Notes: generated by a model not told the origin, from the sequence alone. A stretch of DNA of 64,000 nt from Deinococcus actinosclerus (GCF_001507665.1 NZ_CP013910.1:1053501-1117500); one strand, 5' to 3'; positions 1-9,601 are shown, counted from the first letter of the stretch. Program-made: numbers and translations.

Positions 1-1551
1 CAGGGTGGGCACGACCGTGTGCGCGCCCACGTCGTAGTCACTGCCCACCGAGCCGCCCGCGTCCACGAGGACCGTCAGGTGGGGCAGGCGGATCAGGGTG
101 CTGTCCCCCTGCCCGACATCCAGAAAGACGACCTCGCGCGCGGGGTGCAGTCGTCCCGGCAGGGTCGTCAGCAGGAGGCAGGCCAGCCACGTGCCCAGCG
201 CGGCGGGCGCGCGGACGCGGCCCAGCAGCCACAGCCACCCCGCCAGCACGGCCGCCCCGTAGGCCAGGAAGCCCCCCACGCCCACCTGCCCCCAGTTCAG
301 CACCGGGGCGTGCCCGAAGGTCCGGGCGACCAGCAGCAGTGCGTCGGCCAGGACGCCGTTCACCACGTTCAGCGGCAGGGCCAGCGGTCCCAGCAGTCCC
401 GCCAGGAAGCCCAGCGGGACCAGCGCGGCCATGAGCCCCTCCGCGAGCAGGTTGGCGGGCAGACCCACGAGCGGCACCTGCCCGAACGTCCCGGCGATGA
501 CCGGCAGCGTGCCCGCCTCGGCCAGCAGGGTCGCCGCCAAGCCCAGCCGCAGCCAGCGCGGCCAGCGCCCCGGCAGCAGCCCCGCTACCCGTTCGGACTG
601 CGTCAGGGCCAGCACCGCCAGGAACGACAGCTGAAAACCCACGTCTGTCAGCCACAGCGGGAACAGCAGCAGGCATGCCAGCGCCGCCAGCGCGATCACG
701 CCCAGCGGGTCGGGCCGCCCGCGCCCCAGCGCCAGGGCCAGCAGCACCGCGCCGCCCATCAGGACCGCCCGCGTGATGCTGGCCGAAGACTGCACGAGCA
801 GTAGGTACGGCCCGAGCAGCCCCACCGGCAGCCCGAAGCGCCACGCGGGGGCCGCGCCCAGCCGCGTCAGGAGCAGGATCAGCGCGCCGGTCAGGATCGC
901 CACGTTCTGCCCGGACAGCGCCATCAGGTGCGCCAGCCCCGCCCGCGCGAAGGCGTCCCGCACGGCTTCGCCCTCGCTGAACTGCTCACGGCTGATGTCG
1001 CCCCGGTCGCCGAGTTCGATGGCCTGCATCAGCGCGCCCTGCCGCTCCGTGAGGCCAGTGGTCAGGCCCCGGCGGAACCAGCCGCGCAGCCCGCCCTGCG
1101 GCTGGAACTCCCGCACCCTCGCGCCCACCAGCGCGCCGCCCGGCGTGACGCTCAGCAGCCCACCCTGCGCGCGGAACCACGCGGCCTGATCGAAGCCACC
1201 GGGGGTGCGGCGGCCCTCCGGGGCCAGCAGGCGGCCCGATACCCGCAGCCGCCCCGGTCCCTGCGTGGGCTTCGGCGCCAGGGTGAGGCGCGCAGGCGGG
1301 TCGCGCAGGGTCAGGAACTGCCCGTCCCACTCGCCCTGCACCGTCACCTGCGCCCCGAACCACGGTGTCAGGGTGTTCGGGCGGGTCAGGACCGCGTGCG
1401 CGGAGGCCCAGCCCGCCGCGCCGCCCAGCGCGACCAGCGCCAGCAGGACCGGCCGGGCGTGCCACAGCGCCAGTCCCGCGCCGGCCAGCAGCGCCGCCAC
1501 GCCCCACGCCTGCCCCAGCGCCAGCAGGATCCCGCCGATCACGCCCGCCAC
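1..1551 (-). CDS. comEC: DNA internalisation competence protein ComEC (partial)
   Basis: Inner-membrane channel that carries single-stranded DNA into the cytoplasm during natural transformation. The reading frame runs off the left edge, so the C-terminus is missing. Seen: N-terminal hydrophobic segments, the ComEC signature [15 protein letters not shown] near 930, a run of membrane helices, and near the edge the motif [11 protein letters not shown] that opens the metallo-beta-lactamase-like domain. It follows comEA directly on the same strand. The start is uncertain: GTG at 1551 is the first standard start in frame, but open frame continues upstream to a CTG next to the comEA stop, so translational coupling from there is possible. 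Confidence 0.93.
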   Translation of the reverse strand, partial: MAGVIGGILLALGQAWGVAALLAGAGLALWHARPVLLALVALGGAAGWASAHAVLTRPNTLTPWFGAQVTVQGEWDGQFLTLRDPPARLTLAPKPTQGPGRLRVSGRLLAPEGRRTPGGFDQAAWFRAQGGLLSVTPGGALVGARVREFQPQGGLRGWFRRGLTTGLTERQGALMQAIELGDRGDISREQFSEGEAVRDAFARAGLAHLMALSGQNVAILTGALILLLTRLGAAPAWRFGLPVGLLGPYLLLVQSSASITRAVLMGGAVLLALALGRGRPDPLGVIALAALACLLLFPLWLTDVGFQLSFLAVLALTQSERVAGLLPGRWPRWLRLGLAATLLAEAGTLPVIAGTFGQVPLVGLPANLLAEGLMAALVPLGFLAGLLGPLALPLNVVNGVLADALLLVARTFGHAPVLNWGQVGVGGFLAYGAAVLAGWLWLLGRVRAPAALGTWLACLLLTTLPGRLHPAREVVFLDVGQGDSTLIRLPHLTVLVDAGGSVGSDYDVGAHTVVPTL

Positions 1552-1598
1552 CGCTGGAACTGGCCACGGCAGACTGCCCGCTCGGGCCCGGGGCGCGT

Positions 1599-2123
1599 TC
1601 AGAACGACACCAGCGGCCCCAGGGCCTTCAGCGCCGCCGGCCCGACGCCCTTCACGCGGTCCAGATCCGCCAGCGAGCGGTAGGGCCGGCCCGCCACGAT
1701 CCGCGCCGCCAGCGCCGGGCCCACCTTCGGCAGGGCCTCGAGCTGCTCCAGGCTGGCCGAGTTCAGGTTCACCCGGCCCGAGATCAGCGGCGTGACGCTG
1801 GTCGTGGTGGGATAGACCGGCGCCTGCGGCGTGGTGGCGACAGGCGTAGTGGCGACAGGCGAGGTCGCGGCGGTCAGCGCGGCGCGGGTCACGGTCGGCA
1901 CGCGCGGCTGCGGGAACAGGGCGGGCCCCAGGGTGAAGGCCGCCGCGAGCAGCACGGCCCCGCCCAGCAGGAGTGTCCAGGCGTCGGGCCAGGCTGCCCG
2001 GGATGTCCGGCGTGGCCTGGGCGCCGGGTGCCGGTCCGGGGGCACCGGACCGTGTCGTCCGGAGCCCGGGTCAGGGGCCGGCGGGGGCGCAGGGCGATGG
2101 GGGGTCGCCTCGGGGCTGGACAT
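1599..2123 (-). CDS. comEA: Competence protein ComEA, helix-hairpin-helix DNA-binding
   Basis: Membrane-anchored receptor that binds incoming double-stranded DNA for transformation. The 174-residue product has a Pro/Arg-rich cytoplasmic start, one membrane segment at about residues 50-70, a low-complexity Thr/Pro/Val linker, and a C-terminal helix-hairpin-helix domain beginning [18 protein letters not shown], with the second hairpin [12 protein letters not shown] at the end. comEC follows on the same strand, as in most transformable bacteria. The ATG is preceded by TAAGCT six bases upstream and lacks a ribosome binding site, so the message is probably leaderless. Confidence 0.92.
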   Translation of the reverse strand: MSSPEATPHRPAPPPAPDPGSGRHGPVPPDRHPAPRPRRTSRAAWPDAWTLLLGGAVLLAAAFTLGPALFPQPRVPTVTRAALTAATSPVATTPVATTPQAPVYPTTTSVTPLISGRVNLNSASLEQLEALPKVGPALAARIVAGRPYRSLADLDRVKGVGPAALKALGPLVSF

Positions 2124-2129
2124 GCGGTC

Positions 2130-2135
2130 AGCTTA
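2130..2135 (-). promoter_or_regulatory. -10 box of comEA, leaderless layout
   Basis: TAAGCT followed by six bases and then the comEA ATG. At this spacing transcription would begin at or next to the start codon. This is the usual arrangement of leaderless genes in Deinococcus; start-site data would confirm it. Confidence 0.6.
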
Positions 2136-2171
2136 GAAGTCGGGGCGCAGGCGCGCTGCCGCAGATGCCCT

Positions 2172-2201
2172 TTGCCCGCCGGGCCCGGGTCATGCTACAC
2201 T
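2172..2201 (+). promoter_or_regulatory. Promoter of rpmH operon
   Basis: TTGCCC (-35) and TACACT (-10) separated by 18 bases, about 95 bases before the rpmH start. The leader downstream contains GC-rich inverted repeats and ends in a purine-rich ribosome binding region (AGAGGAGAG). Confidence 0.6.
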
Positions 2202-2294
2202 CCCGGAGTTTGCCTCCCGAGGGAGGCGTTCCCGCGTGACGCTGCGCGCCCGGCCAGGAGGCCGGCGGCTCCGCGAGAAGAAGAGGAGAGCACC

Positions 2295-2438
2295 ATGAAG
2301 CGTACCTACCAGCCCAACAACCGCAAGCGCGCCAAGACCCACGGCTTCCGCGCCCGCATGAAGACCAAGTCCGGCCGTAACATCCTCGCGCGTCGCCGCG
2401 CCAAGGGCCGTCACCAGCTCACCGTCGCCGACGAGTAA
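2295..2438 (+). CDS. rpmH: 50S ribosomal protein L34
   Basis: The smallest protein of the large ribosomal subunit. The 47-residue product starts [18 protein letters not shown] and continues with the conserved Arg/Lys-rich helix containing RMKTKSGR and LARRRAKGR, full length for the family. The ATG is preceded by GGAGAG. It heads the classic rpmH-rnpA-yidD-yidC cluster. No dnaA is seen upstream, so the replication origin is not shown to be here. Confidence 0.98.
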   Translation: MKRTYQPNNRKRAKTHGFRARMKTKSGRNILARRRAKGRHQLTVADE

Positions 2439-2511
2439 GCTCCCCCACGGAGCGGCCCTCATCGCACAGTCAGACCTTCCCAGCGCCACCCAGGATCGGC
2501 CCCGCCGTCCG

Positions 2512-2991
2512 GTGGCGCTGGACTCGTTACGGGGCGACCGCGATTTCCGCAAGGTGCGCGCCCACGGCCAGGCGGTGCGCGATCCCCTCTTCACGCTGCG
2601 CGTCACCGAGTACCGCCCGCGCCACGGGGAAGTGTGGCAGCCGCGCGCGATCATCGGCATCGTGGTGAGCAAGAAGACCCTCAGGCGCGCCGTGGACCGC
2701 AACCGCGCCCGCCGCCGCGCCCGCGAGGCCCTGCGCACCCTGCCCGGCGGTCTCCCGGCCTGCCGCGCCATCCTGCTCCCCAACCCCGCCATCCTGACCG
2801 TGCCGTTCGCGGATCTCCAGGCGGCGCTGGAACGCGCGCTGAAACGCGCCCCCACGCGCGGCCGGGGCGGCAAAGCTGGCGGCGGCGGGAACCCGGGCGG
2901 GGGGCGGCGCGTACCTGCCCCCGTGCCCCCAGCCGCCCCCCAGCCCGCGCTAGACTCACCGGAACCCGACCCGCAGGGGGAACGCGCGTGA
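2512..2991 (+). CDS. rnpA: Ribonuclease P protein component
   Basis: Protein cofactor of RNase P, which matures the 5' end of tRNA. Seen: [14 protein letters not shown] at the N-terminus and the family signature [21 protein letters not shown] (RNR motif) at about residues 50-72. The C-terminal 50 residues are a Gly/Pro-rich tail absent from most homologues. The GTG at 2512 is the first usable start in frame; there is no clear ribosome binding site. The stop overlaps the GTG of yidD (GTGA), suggesting coupled translation. Confidence 0.93.
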   Translation: MALDSLRGDRDFRKVRAHGQAVRDPLFTLRVTEYRPRHGEVWQPRAIIGIVVSKKTLRRAVDRNRARRRAREALRTLPGGLPACRAILLPNPAILTVPFADLQAALERALKRAPTRGRGGKAGGGGNPGGGRRVPAPVPPAAPQPALDSPEPDPQGERA

Positions 2992-3242
2992 ACGCGCCCC
3001 GCAAACTGATGGTCCGGGCCGTCCGTTCCTACCAGCAGCACCTCTCGCCCCGCAAGCCCGCGCCCACCTGCCGCTTCACCCCGACCTGCTCGGAGTACGC
3101 CGCGCAGGCCATCGAGCGGCACGGCGCCGTGAAGGGCGGCTGGCTGGCCGCGTGGCGCGTCCTGCGCTGCAACCCCCTGGTGCCCGGTGGGTTCGACCCC
3201 GTCCCCGAGCATTTCCCCAAGAGGCAACCCCGAAACCCATGA
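2988..3242 (+). CDS. yidD: Membrane protein insertion efficiency factor YidD
   Basis: Small membrane-associated protein thought to help YidC/Sec insert inner-membrane proteins. The 84-residue product carries the family core: RSYQQHLSP, then [13 protein letters not shown] and [14 protein letters not shown], with the three conserved cysteines. It starts at GTG overlapping the rnpA stop and ends overlapping the yidC start (ATGA), so the three genes are translationally coupled. Confidence 0.95.
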   Translation: MNAPRKLMVRAVRSYQQHLSPRKPAPTCRFTPTCSEYAAQAIERHGAVKGGWLAAWRVLRCNPLVPGGFDPVPEHFPKRQPRNP

Positions 3243-4831
3243 AGACACGACACCTGCTTCCAATCGCTGCCCTGGGCGGCATGCTGCTGCTCAGCGGCTG
3301 CGGTCAGACCGGCCCGCTGCCCACCTTCGGGAAGGCCATCACGCCCGAATGGATCAAGACCGACTTCGACGGTCAGCCCGGCGACGAATTCATCGCCACG
3401 AGCAACCTCCAGGACGTGGTGTTCAATGCCCGCGGTGAGATCATCGGCTGGTACGTCAAGGGTTACGCCGGCACCCCCTACATCAAGAAGAAGGGAGACG
3501 GCACCTACGACTTCAGCGCCCTGACCAACCAGAAGGGCATCGTGAACATGGTCGCCGGGCGCAAGGCCCTGGCCGTCGAGGACAAGGCCGCCGGGCTCGA
3601 CCCCGCGCAGACGGCCGAGACGAGCGAACCGACCGGCCTGACCACCGACCTGAAGGCCAACCGTCAGGACGCCGTGTTCCGCTACACCCAGGGCGGCGTG
3701 ACCGTCACGAAGACCGTCACGCTGCACCCCCGCAACTTCAAGGTCGACCTGAAGACCGAGGTCACGGGCGGCCCCGAGCGCGTGAACATCCTGTTCCCGG
3801 GTCTGGGCAAGGCCGACAACCCGCGCGTGCAGGCCTACGCGCAGGGCGGCGCGCAGCCTGCCGCCGTGCAGGGCAGCGGCACCCTGAGTGTCGAGAACGT
3901 CCAGTACGCCGCGCTGCAGGAAAACCCCAGCCAGATCGCGCACGCGCTGATCATCCGGCCCCAGGGCGGCACGCAGGTGAACACCACCCTGACGGGCGGC
4001 GCGCAGGGCCTGATCACGGCGTCCGTGCCGGCCAGCAGCAACCTGGAAGTGTACGGCGGCAAGAACGAACTGATCCACCTGTACCAGAGCGGCTACACCG
4101 AACTGCCGGGCCTGTTCAAGCCGAACTTCTTCGGTCAGATCAGCCTGCTGATCGTGAAGCTCATGGAGCAGCTGTACAAGTTCATCGGGAACTGGGGGCT
4201 GGTGCTGGTCGTCCTGACGATCCTGCTGCGCGCCATCATGTGGCCCCTGATGCAGGCGCAGGGCCGCACCACCGCCCGCATGCAGGTCATGCAGCCCAAG
4301 ATCAAGGAGATCCAGGAGAAGTACAAAGACCGCAAGGACATGGACTCCCAGCGGGCCATGCAGGCGGAGATGCAGCAGCTGTACCGGGACTACAACTTCA
4401 ACCCGGCCGGGTGCTTCTCCACCTTCATTCCGTTCCCGGTGCTGATCGCGCTGTGGTCCACGATCCGCAACTTCGAGTTCGACAGCGGCTTCCTGTGGCT
4501 CCCGGACCTCGCGATTCCCGATCCGTTCTACCTGCTCGCCGTGGTGTACCTGATCGTGAACATCGGGCAGCTGTACGTCATGACCCGCAAGAACCCGGAT
4601 ATGTTCCGCCAGCAGGCGTTCATCTACCTGATCTTCCTGTACTTCGCGCTGACCTTCCCGGCGGGCGTGACGATCTACATCATCCTGTCCACCCTGATCG
4701 GCATCGGGCAGCAGATCCTGATCAACCGTCAGGTCGAGAAGGAAACCGCCAGCATCGGCCAGAAGGTCGAGAAGGCCCCGGCCCGTCCGGCCACGAAGGC
4801 CAGCAAGACCATCGACGCACCCAAGAAGTAA
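3239..4831 (+). CDS. yidC: Membrane protein insertase YidC
   Basis: Inserts and folds membrane proteins. The 530-residue product begins with a signal peptide ending in the lipobox LLLSGC, so the mature protein is probably lipid-anchored at Cys. A large extracytoplasmic domain (about residues 25-300) resembles the P1 domain of Gram-negative YidC in position and length. The conserved C-terminal core follows: a membrane helix near [18 protein letters not shown] (the Arg is the conserved positive charge in the groove), a cytoplasmic hairpin rich in Lys/Gln, and further helices including [20 protein letters not shown] lipobox together with a P1-sized domain combines Gram-positive and Gram-negative traits. 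Confidence 0.95.
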   Translation: MKTRHLLPIAALGGMLLLSGCGQTGPLPTFGKAITPEWIKTDFDGQPGDEFIATSNLQDVVFNARGEIIGWYVKGYAGTPYIKKKGDGTYDFSALTNQKGIVNMVAGRKALAVEDKAAGLDPAQTAETSEPTGLTTDLKANRQDAVFRYTQGGVTVTKTVTLHPRNFKVDLKTEVTGGPERVNILFPGLGKADNPRVQAYAQGGAQPAAVQGSGTLSVENVQYAALQENPSQIAHALIIRPQGGTQVNTTLTGGAQGLITASVPASSNLEVYGGKNELIHLYQSGYTELPGLFKPNFFGQISLLIVKLMEQLYKFIGNWGLVLVVLTILLRAIMWPLMQAQGRTTARMQVMQPKIKEIQEKYKDRKDMDSQRAMQAEMQQLYRDYNFNPAGCFSTFIPFPVLIALWSTIRNFEFDSGFLWLPDLAIPDPFYLLAVVYLIVNIGQLYVMTRKNPDMFRQQAFIYLIFLYFALTFPAGVTIYIILSTLIGIGQQILINRQVEKETASIGQKVEKAPARPATKASKTIDAPKK

Positions 4832-4849
4832 CGCCGAGGTCGCAAGTGA

Positions 4850-4881
4850 AAGCGCCCACCCCTGACTGCGGGTGGGCGCTT
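4850..4881 (+). terminator. Terminator after yidC
   Basis: Perfect 12-bp stem AAGCGCCCACCC / GGGTGGGCGCTT with an 8-base loop. It lies between yidC and the convergent gene at 4893 and could serve both strands. There is no long T run, which is common in this GC range. Confidence 0.75.
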
Positions 4882-4892
4882 CCGTTCAGGTG

Positions 4893-5219
4893 TCAGGCCT
4901 TGTCGGAGTCAGCCTTCTTATCGGGATCGGTGGTGGCGCCGCTGGCGGGCAGGCTGCCCTGCATGCTCCCGAACGAGGACGGGTTCACGTCCGTGCCGCC
5001 CTGTGCGTCGGACCGGGGGTCGGTGGTGAGGCTCACCTGCTGCGCCTGCGAGGTGGTGTTCCCGGCGTCCGCATTCGCGTCGCTGACCCCGGTGTACTGG
5101 CCCTTGGTGGCGGCGTCCCCGGCGTTCTTGGGCGTGCCGGTGTTCCACTGGCCCTGGTCGTTGATGGTGTCCTGTGAGACGTTCGCGTTCGCCTGCCCGT
5201 TCGGTCTGCCTTCTCCCAT
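4893..5219 (-). CDS. Small acidic, low-complexity protein of unknown function
   Basis: Not recognised. The 108-residue product is hydrophilic, rich in Asn, Gln, Asp, Gly, Ser and Thr, and has no hydrophobic core, Cys, signal peptide or membrane segment; it looks intrinsically disordered. The sequence starts MGEGRPNGQANANVSQDTI and ends in a charged DKKADSDKA tail. The ATG at 5219 has a good GGAGGG ribosome binding site; an ATG one codon-phase upstream lies in another frame. The composition resembles hydrophilins and desiccation-linked proteins, but that is an inference from composition only. Confidence 0.75.
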   Translation of the reverse strand: MGEGRPNGQANANVSQDTINDQGQWNTGTPKNAGDAATKGQYTGVSDANADAGNTTSQAQQVSLTTDPRSDAQGGTDVNPSSFGSMQGSLPASGATTDPDKKADSDKA

Positions 5220-5341
5220 GTCATGCCCTCCCGCCCCGCCTGCGCGGAGCACCTGAACTGAAGTGTGTCGCCCAGCGTAGGCCCCCGCAGGCGGGCGCCG
5301 GGTGGGGGCCGCGTTCACGAGACCTTACGGCCCGCGCAGGC

Positions 5342-5815
5342 TCAGCGGCCCTCGCCCTCGCCGCCCTCGCGTTCCCCGCCGAAGGTCGCCTCCAGGCCCG
5401 CTGCGAGCTGCTCCTTCTCCTGGGCGCTCAGGCGGGCGGTGGGGTGCAGGGGCAGGTAGGTCGGTTCGGGCATGCCACCACTCCGGACCTCCTTGGCCGC
5501 CTCGTCCGCGTCCCGGCCGTACCCAGGGACGTTCACGTTGAACCGGCTGCGGCCCTCGTCCACGTGCCGCTGCACCAGCCACGACACGGGCGCCACGTTG
5601 CTGTACCAGGGCCACACGGTCGCGTGGCTGTGGCAGTCCGCGCAGGCGCGCGTGAACAGCGCCTCGGTCTGCGGACTGTCCCACCTGGGCTGCGCCTGAA
5701 CGGTGGGGTTGGCGTGCGCCCGGCCGTAGGGCACGAGCTGGATCAGCACGAACAGGGCGATCAGGCCCAGCAGCAGGCGGGGCAGCAGGGGGCGGCGGGC
5801 GGGATTCAGTCTCAT
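5342..5815 (-). CDS. Haem-binding domain protein with CxxCH motif
   Basis: Probable exported c-type haem protein. The 157-residue product has an N-terminal signal-anchor (LLPRLLLGLIALFVLIQLV), then a single haem attachment site CADCHSH followed by TVWPWYSNVAPVSW, the pattern of the small Haem_bd family (PF14376 as remembered). The rest is charged and ends in a Glu/Gly-rich tail. It needs the cytochrome c maturation system encoded at 24-32 kb for haem attachment. The redox partner is unknown. Confidence 0.8.
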   Translation of the reverse strand: MRLNPARRPLLPRLLLGLIALFVLIQLVPYGRAHANPTVQAQPRWDSPQTEALFTRACADCHSHATVWPWYSNVAPVSWLVQRHVDEGRSRFNVNVPGYGRDADEAAKEVRSGGMPEPTYLPLHPTARLSAQEKEQLAAGLEATFGGEREGGEGEGR

Positions 5816-5957
5816 AGGGTCCTCCGGGAAACGTCCGGGCTTCAGCGTCGGCGGCGCGGGCCGGGGCAGGATGTGGAGCGGCTTGCGGGAATGTTGGGGT
5901 GGTGCAGGGGACGGGGGCAGCCGACCACCGTCGTCACTGCCCCCGTGCGCCGCCCGC

Positions 5958-7874
5958 CTATACCCGGTGGCGCAGCAGGCGCAGGCCCATGAACACCACG
6001 AACACCGTGCCGCCCTCGTGCGCCAGGACGCCCAGCGGCAGCGGCACCTTGCCCGCCACGGCGAGCGGCGCGACGATCAGGATTACCCCGAACGCGAAGG
6101 CGAGGTTGGTGATCACGGTGCGCCGCGCGTCCCGGGCCAGCCGGACCGCGCCCGCCAGTTTCCCGAGGTCGTTCTGCATGAGCACCACGTCCGCGCTCTC
6201 GATGGCGACGTCGGTGCCCGAGGCGACCGCCACGCCCAGGTCGGCGCGGGCCAGGGCGGGGGCGTCGTTCACGCCGTCCCCGACCATGGCGACCGGGCCG
6301 GGCAGCTCCCCGATCAGGCGCAGCTTGTCCTCGGGCAGCAGGCCCGCGCGGAACTCGCTGAGGCCCACCTCGGCGGCCACCGTGCGGGCCACCTCCTCGC
6401 GGTCGCCGGTCAGCATGACGCGGTGCGTGACGCCGCTGGCCTTCAGGGCGTCCAGCGCGGGGCGGATGTCGGGCCGCAGGGCGTCCGCGACGCCCATCAC
6501 GCCGCTCACGCGGGGGCCGACGCCCACGATGACGCTGGAGCTGCCGCGCGCGCCCATGTCACCCAGGGCCGCCTGCTGCGCGGCGTCCAGGGTCGCGCCC
6601 TGCCTCTGCGCGAGGCGGAGGTTCCCTGCCCACGCGACCTGCCCGTCCGGCAGACGGGCCTCGATGCCGTGCCCGGGAATCGCCTGCGCGTCCGTGACCG
6701 TCAGGGGGGTCACGCCACGCTCGCGGGCAGCGGTGACGATCGCCTGCGCGATGGGGTGCTCGCTGTGGGCTTCCAGTCCGGCGGCCAGCGCCAGGGCCTG
6801 CGCGTCGTCCTCTGCGTGCACGGCGGTCAGGGTCATGCGGGCCTGGGTCAGTGTGCCGGTCTTGTCGAACGCGACGGTCTGCACGCCCGCCAGGGCGTCC
6901 AGCGCGGCGCTGCTCTTGAACAGCACCCCGGCGCGCGCGGCGGCCGCCATCGCCGAGAGCATCACGGCGGGCGTGCTGATCACCACGGCGCAGGGGCTGG
7001 CGACCACCATGAATGTCATGGCGCGGTACCACGCGTCGTCCACGCTCAGGCCGAAGCCGTATCTGAGCAGGGCGTATGCGGCGGGCACGAGGGCCAGCAC
7101 GATCATCGCGTACGGGCTCTCCCAGCGTTCGGTGAGGCTCTCGGTGCGGCTCTTCTGCGTCTGCGCCTGCTCCATCAGGCCCACCAGCCGCGCCAGGGTG
7201 CTCTCGCCTGCCGGGCGGACCACTTCGGCCTCCACGCTGCCGTTCAGGTTCACGGTGCCGGACGCCAGTTCCGCGCCGGGCACCTTGTCCACCGGGACGC
7301 TCTCGCCGGTGATGGGGCTCTCGTCCACGCTCGTCTGGCCCCGGATGACCCGCGCGTCGGCGGCGACGCGCTCGCCGGGCCGCACGACGAGCAGGTCCCC
7401 GATGCGGATCTCGCCCAGCTCGCACCACCTCTCCACGCCGTCCCGGCGGACGGTGGCGCCCTCGGGGTTCAGGTCCATCAGGGCCTGGATGGCGCTGGAC
7501 GTGCGGCCCATCGCCCAGTCCTGCAGGGTGTTGCTCAGGCTGAACAGAAAGAGGAGGATCGCGCCGTCCGCCGCCTGCCCGATGCTCGCCGCGCCCAGGG
7601 CCGCGAGCACCATCAGCAGGTCCACGTCCAGTTTGCGCTCTGCGAACAGCGAGTGCAGCGCCTCGCGCCCGGCGGGAATGCCGCCCGCCAGGAACGCCGT
7701 GACGTACCCGGCCCACTGCAGGGCCGGGAGGTGCAGGAGGTACTGACCGGTCAGGCCCACGAGCAGGCCCGCCAGGGTCAGGGCGGTCAGGGTGACGGCG
7801 CGGCGCAGCTCCGGCGACATCGTGAAGTGCGGCTCAGGCCGGGCGCTCGGGGGGGTGAGGGTCTGGGTGGTCAC
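5958..7874 (-). CDS. P1B-type heavy-metal ATPase, P1B-4 like (Co2+/Fe2+/Zn2+ exporter)
   Basis: ATP-driven metal efflux pump of the inner membrane. The 638-residue product has no N-terminal HMA metal-binding domain. Seen: TGES actuator motif, SPC in the metal-site helix (about residue 292) instead of CPC, phosphorylation motif DKTGT (about 336), SEHPIA in the nucleotide domain, GDGVND near the hinge, and HEGGT in the last helices (about 617). SPC plus HEGG(G/S/T) defines the P1B-4 group (CtpD/CoaT/PfeT type), known for cobalt or ferrous iron export. GTG 7874 has a GGAGG site 7 bases upstream. A palindrome at 7923-7941 is a likely operator. Confidence 0.93.
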   Translation of the reverse strand: MTTQTLTPPSARPEPHFTMSPELRRAVTLTALTLAGLLVGLTGQYLLHLPALQWAGYVTAFLAGGIPAGREALHSLFAERKLDVDLLMVLAALGAASIGQAADGAILLFLFSLSNTLQDWAMGRTSSAIQALMDLNPEGATVRRDGVERWCELGEIRIGDLLVVRPGERVAADARVIRGQTSVDESPITGESVPVDKVPGAELASGTVNLNGSVEAEVVRPAGESTLARLVGLMEQAQTQKSRTESLTERWESPYAMIVLALVPAAYALLRYGFGLSVDDAWYRAMTFMVVASPCAVVISTPAVMLSAMAAAARAGVLFKSSAALDALAGVQTVAFDKTGTLTQARMTLTAVHAEDDAQALALAAGLEAHSEHPIAQAIVTAARERGVTPLTVTDAQAIPGHGIEARLPDGQVAWAGNLRLAQRQGATLDAAQQAALGDMGARGSSSVIVGVGPRVSGVMGVADALRPDIRPALDALKASGVTHRVMLTGDREEVARTVAAEVGLSEFRAGLLPEDKLRLIGELPGPVAMVGDGVNDAPALARADLGVAVASGTDVAIESADVVLMQNDLGKLAGAVRLARDARRTVITNLAFAFGVILIVAPLAVAGKVPLPLGVLAHEGGTVFVVFMGLRLLRHRV

Positions 7875-7922
7875 GGGGGGCCTCCGGAGTGGGGGAGAGG
7901 GACGACCCTCCTTAATAGGAAG

Positions 7923-7941
7923 GATTCTCAATAAGAGAATT
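7923..7941 (-). promoter_or_regulatory. Palindromic operator candidate upstream of metal ATPase
   Basis: GATTCTC-AATAA-GAGAATT, a 7-bp inverted repeat with one mismatch, in a locally AT-rich stretch 49-67 bases before the GTG of the P1B-4 ATPase. The size and sequence resemble sites for Fur-family or DtxR-family metal sensors; which regulator binds it is not shown. Confidence 0.5.
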
Positions 7942-8074
7942 CTACTCCCCCCGCCCCCCGAACTCAACGCAGAACACCCACCGGAATGCTCGGCAATCCC
8001 GGCCCCAGAACAGGCGAGGGGGCCGCCCCCTTCCACGCGAGAAGAAGGCGGCCCTCCGTCAGACCGTCTGCCTG

Positions 8075-9553
8075 TTACTGCCCCTGACCCATCGAGAAGC
8101 CCGGCACGCCGTCGAAGGTGTACAGGTGCTCGGTCTTGATGAAATCCAGCCCGCTGCCCAGCAGCGCCGTTAGCAGCGCCACCACGTCCGCGTGCTCTAC
8201 CGGCTCGTCCGCGCCCGCCAGGAAGCGGCAGCGCCAGTGGTCCGCGCGGAACGTCTCCGGCTGCCCGCCCGGCCAGACCTTCACGCCCCGGTTCGTGATC
8301 ATGCTCAGCCGCAGCCGCCCGGTCGCCAGCGCCTCCAGCCGCGCGGCCAGCACCGCCGGGTCCCGGTCCGCCTCGGCCCACTCGAAGAACACGTCCGTGC
8401 CCACCAGGGTCTTCACCACGTCCCGGCGCCCCGGCTGCGGCGCGGGCGCCGGCAGCTGCCCCGGGCCCCGGCGCGCGGCGGGCAGCACCTGCGGCTCCTG
8501 CCCCAGCCGGGCGATCACGGCGTCCGCGAACTCGCGCGTGCCGACCCGCTCGCGGGTGTGTTCCCCCGCGATGTCGGCGGTGTGCACGCCGTCTTCCAGG
8601 GCGCGCAGCCACGCGTTCTGCACCCGCACCGCCACGTCGTGCTGCCCCAGGTGCCCCAGCATCATGACCGCCGCCTGCAGCAGCCCGCCGGGGTTGGCGA
8701 CGTTCTGCCCGGCGATGTCCGGCGCGCTGCCGTGAATCGCCTCGAACAGCGCGAAGCTCGGGCCGATGTTCGCGCTGCCCGCCAGCCCCACCGAGCCCGT
8801 CACCTCGGCCGCCACGTCACTGATGATGTCCCCGTACAGGTTCAGGGTCACGACCACGTCGTAGCGTTCGGGGCGGGTCGCCAGCCGCGCGGTGCCGATG
8901 TCGATGATCTGGTGCTCCTGTTCGAGGTCCGGGTACTCGGCGCCGATCTCGCGGAACACCTGATGGAACAGGCCGTCCGTGAGCTTCATGATGTTGTCCT
9001 TGCTCAGCGCCGTGACCTTGCGCCGCCCGTGCGCGCGGGCGTACTCGAAGGCGTAGCGCACGATCCGCTCGCAGCCGTCCCGCGTGACGAGTTTCAGGCA
9101 CTGCACGACCTCGCGCGTCTGGCGGTGCTCGATCCCGGCGTACAGGTCCTCCTCGTTCTCGCGGATGATCACCACGTCCGTGCCCGCGTGGTGGCTGGGT
9201 ACGAACGGCGCGTAGGCGCGGCAGGGCCGGACGTTGGCGTACAGGCCCAGCGTCTTGCGCAGCGTGACGTTCAGGCTCTTGTACCCGCCGCCCTGCGGGG
9301 TGGTGATGGGCGCTTTCAGGAGCACGCCCGCCGCGCGCAGGGTCTCCCAGGTGTCGGGCGTGAAGCCGCTGGTGTGGCCCTCGCGGTACACGGCCTCGCC
9401 GATGCGGATCGGGACGGGCTGGATGCGCGCCCCGGCGGCGGCCAGGATCCGCAGGGTGGCGTCCATGATTTCGGGGCCGATGCCGTCCCCATGGGCGACG
9501 GCGACGGTGGTGAGGGGCGCGGCGGCAGTGGTCTCCAGGGTGAGTTGCGTCAT
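8075..9553 (-). CDS. icd: Isocitrate dehydrogenase (Thermus/Deinococcus type)
   Basis: Oxidatively decarboxylates isocitrate to 2-oxoglutarate in the TCA cycle. The 492-residue product begins with AVAHGDGIGPEIMDATLRIL and shows the substrate motif SLNVTLRKTL (phosphate-binding Ser), the Arg-rich IIRENEEDLYAGIEH segment, the metal-site Asp residues in NLYGDIISDVAAE, and GSAPDIAGQNVANP. The C-terminal extension of about 140 residues is typical of the long Thermus-type enzyme. The ATG at 9553 has GGAGG 5 bases upstream. It is divergent from a winged-helix regulator over a short intergenic region with inverted repeats. Cofactor preference (NADP) is by family analogy. Aconitase, the preceding cycle step, is at 49 kb. 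Confidence 0.92.
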   Translation of the reverse strand: MTQLTLETTAAAPLTTVAVAHGDGIGPEIMDATLRILAAAGARIQPVPIRIGEAVYREGHTSGFTPDTWETLRAAGVLLKAPITTPQGGGYKSLNVTLRKTLGLYANVRPCRAYAPFVPSHHAGTDVVIIRENEEDLYAGIEHRQTREVVQCLKLVTRDGCERIVRYAFEYARAHGRRKVTALSKDNIMKLTDGLFHQVFREIGAEYPDLEQEHQIIDIGTARLATRPERYDVVVTLNLYGDIISDVAAEVTGSVGLAGSANIGPSFALFEAIHGSAPDIAGQNVANPGGLLQAAVMMLGHLGQHDVAVRVQNAWLRALEDGVHTADIAGEHTRERVGTREFADAVIARLGQEPQVLPAARRGPGQLPAPAPQPGRRDVVKTLVGTDVFFEWAEADRDPAVLAARLEALATGRLRLSMITNRGVKVWPGGQPETFRADHWRCRFLAGADEPVEHADVVALLTALLGSGLDFIKTEHLYTFDGVPGFSMGQGQ

Positions 9554-9568
9554 GATTCCTCCAAAGAG

Positions 9569-9601
9569 CGACATTAAATACGCGAAAAGTATGTCGTATT
9601 T
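9569..9601. promoter_or_regulatory. Overlapping inverted repeats in the icd / wHTH divergent promoter
   Basis: Two nested inverted repeats: AAATACG (9576-9582) with CGTATTT (9595-9601), and CGACAT (9569-9574) with ATGTCG (9591-9596). They sit between the divergent starts of icd and the small regulator, the usual place for an autoregulatory operator. Confidence 0.5.
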
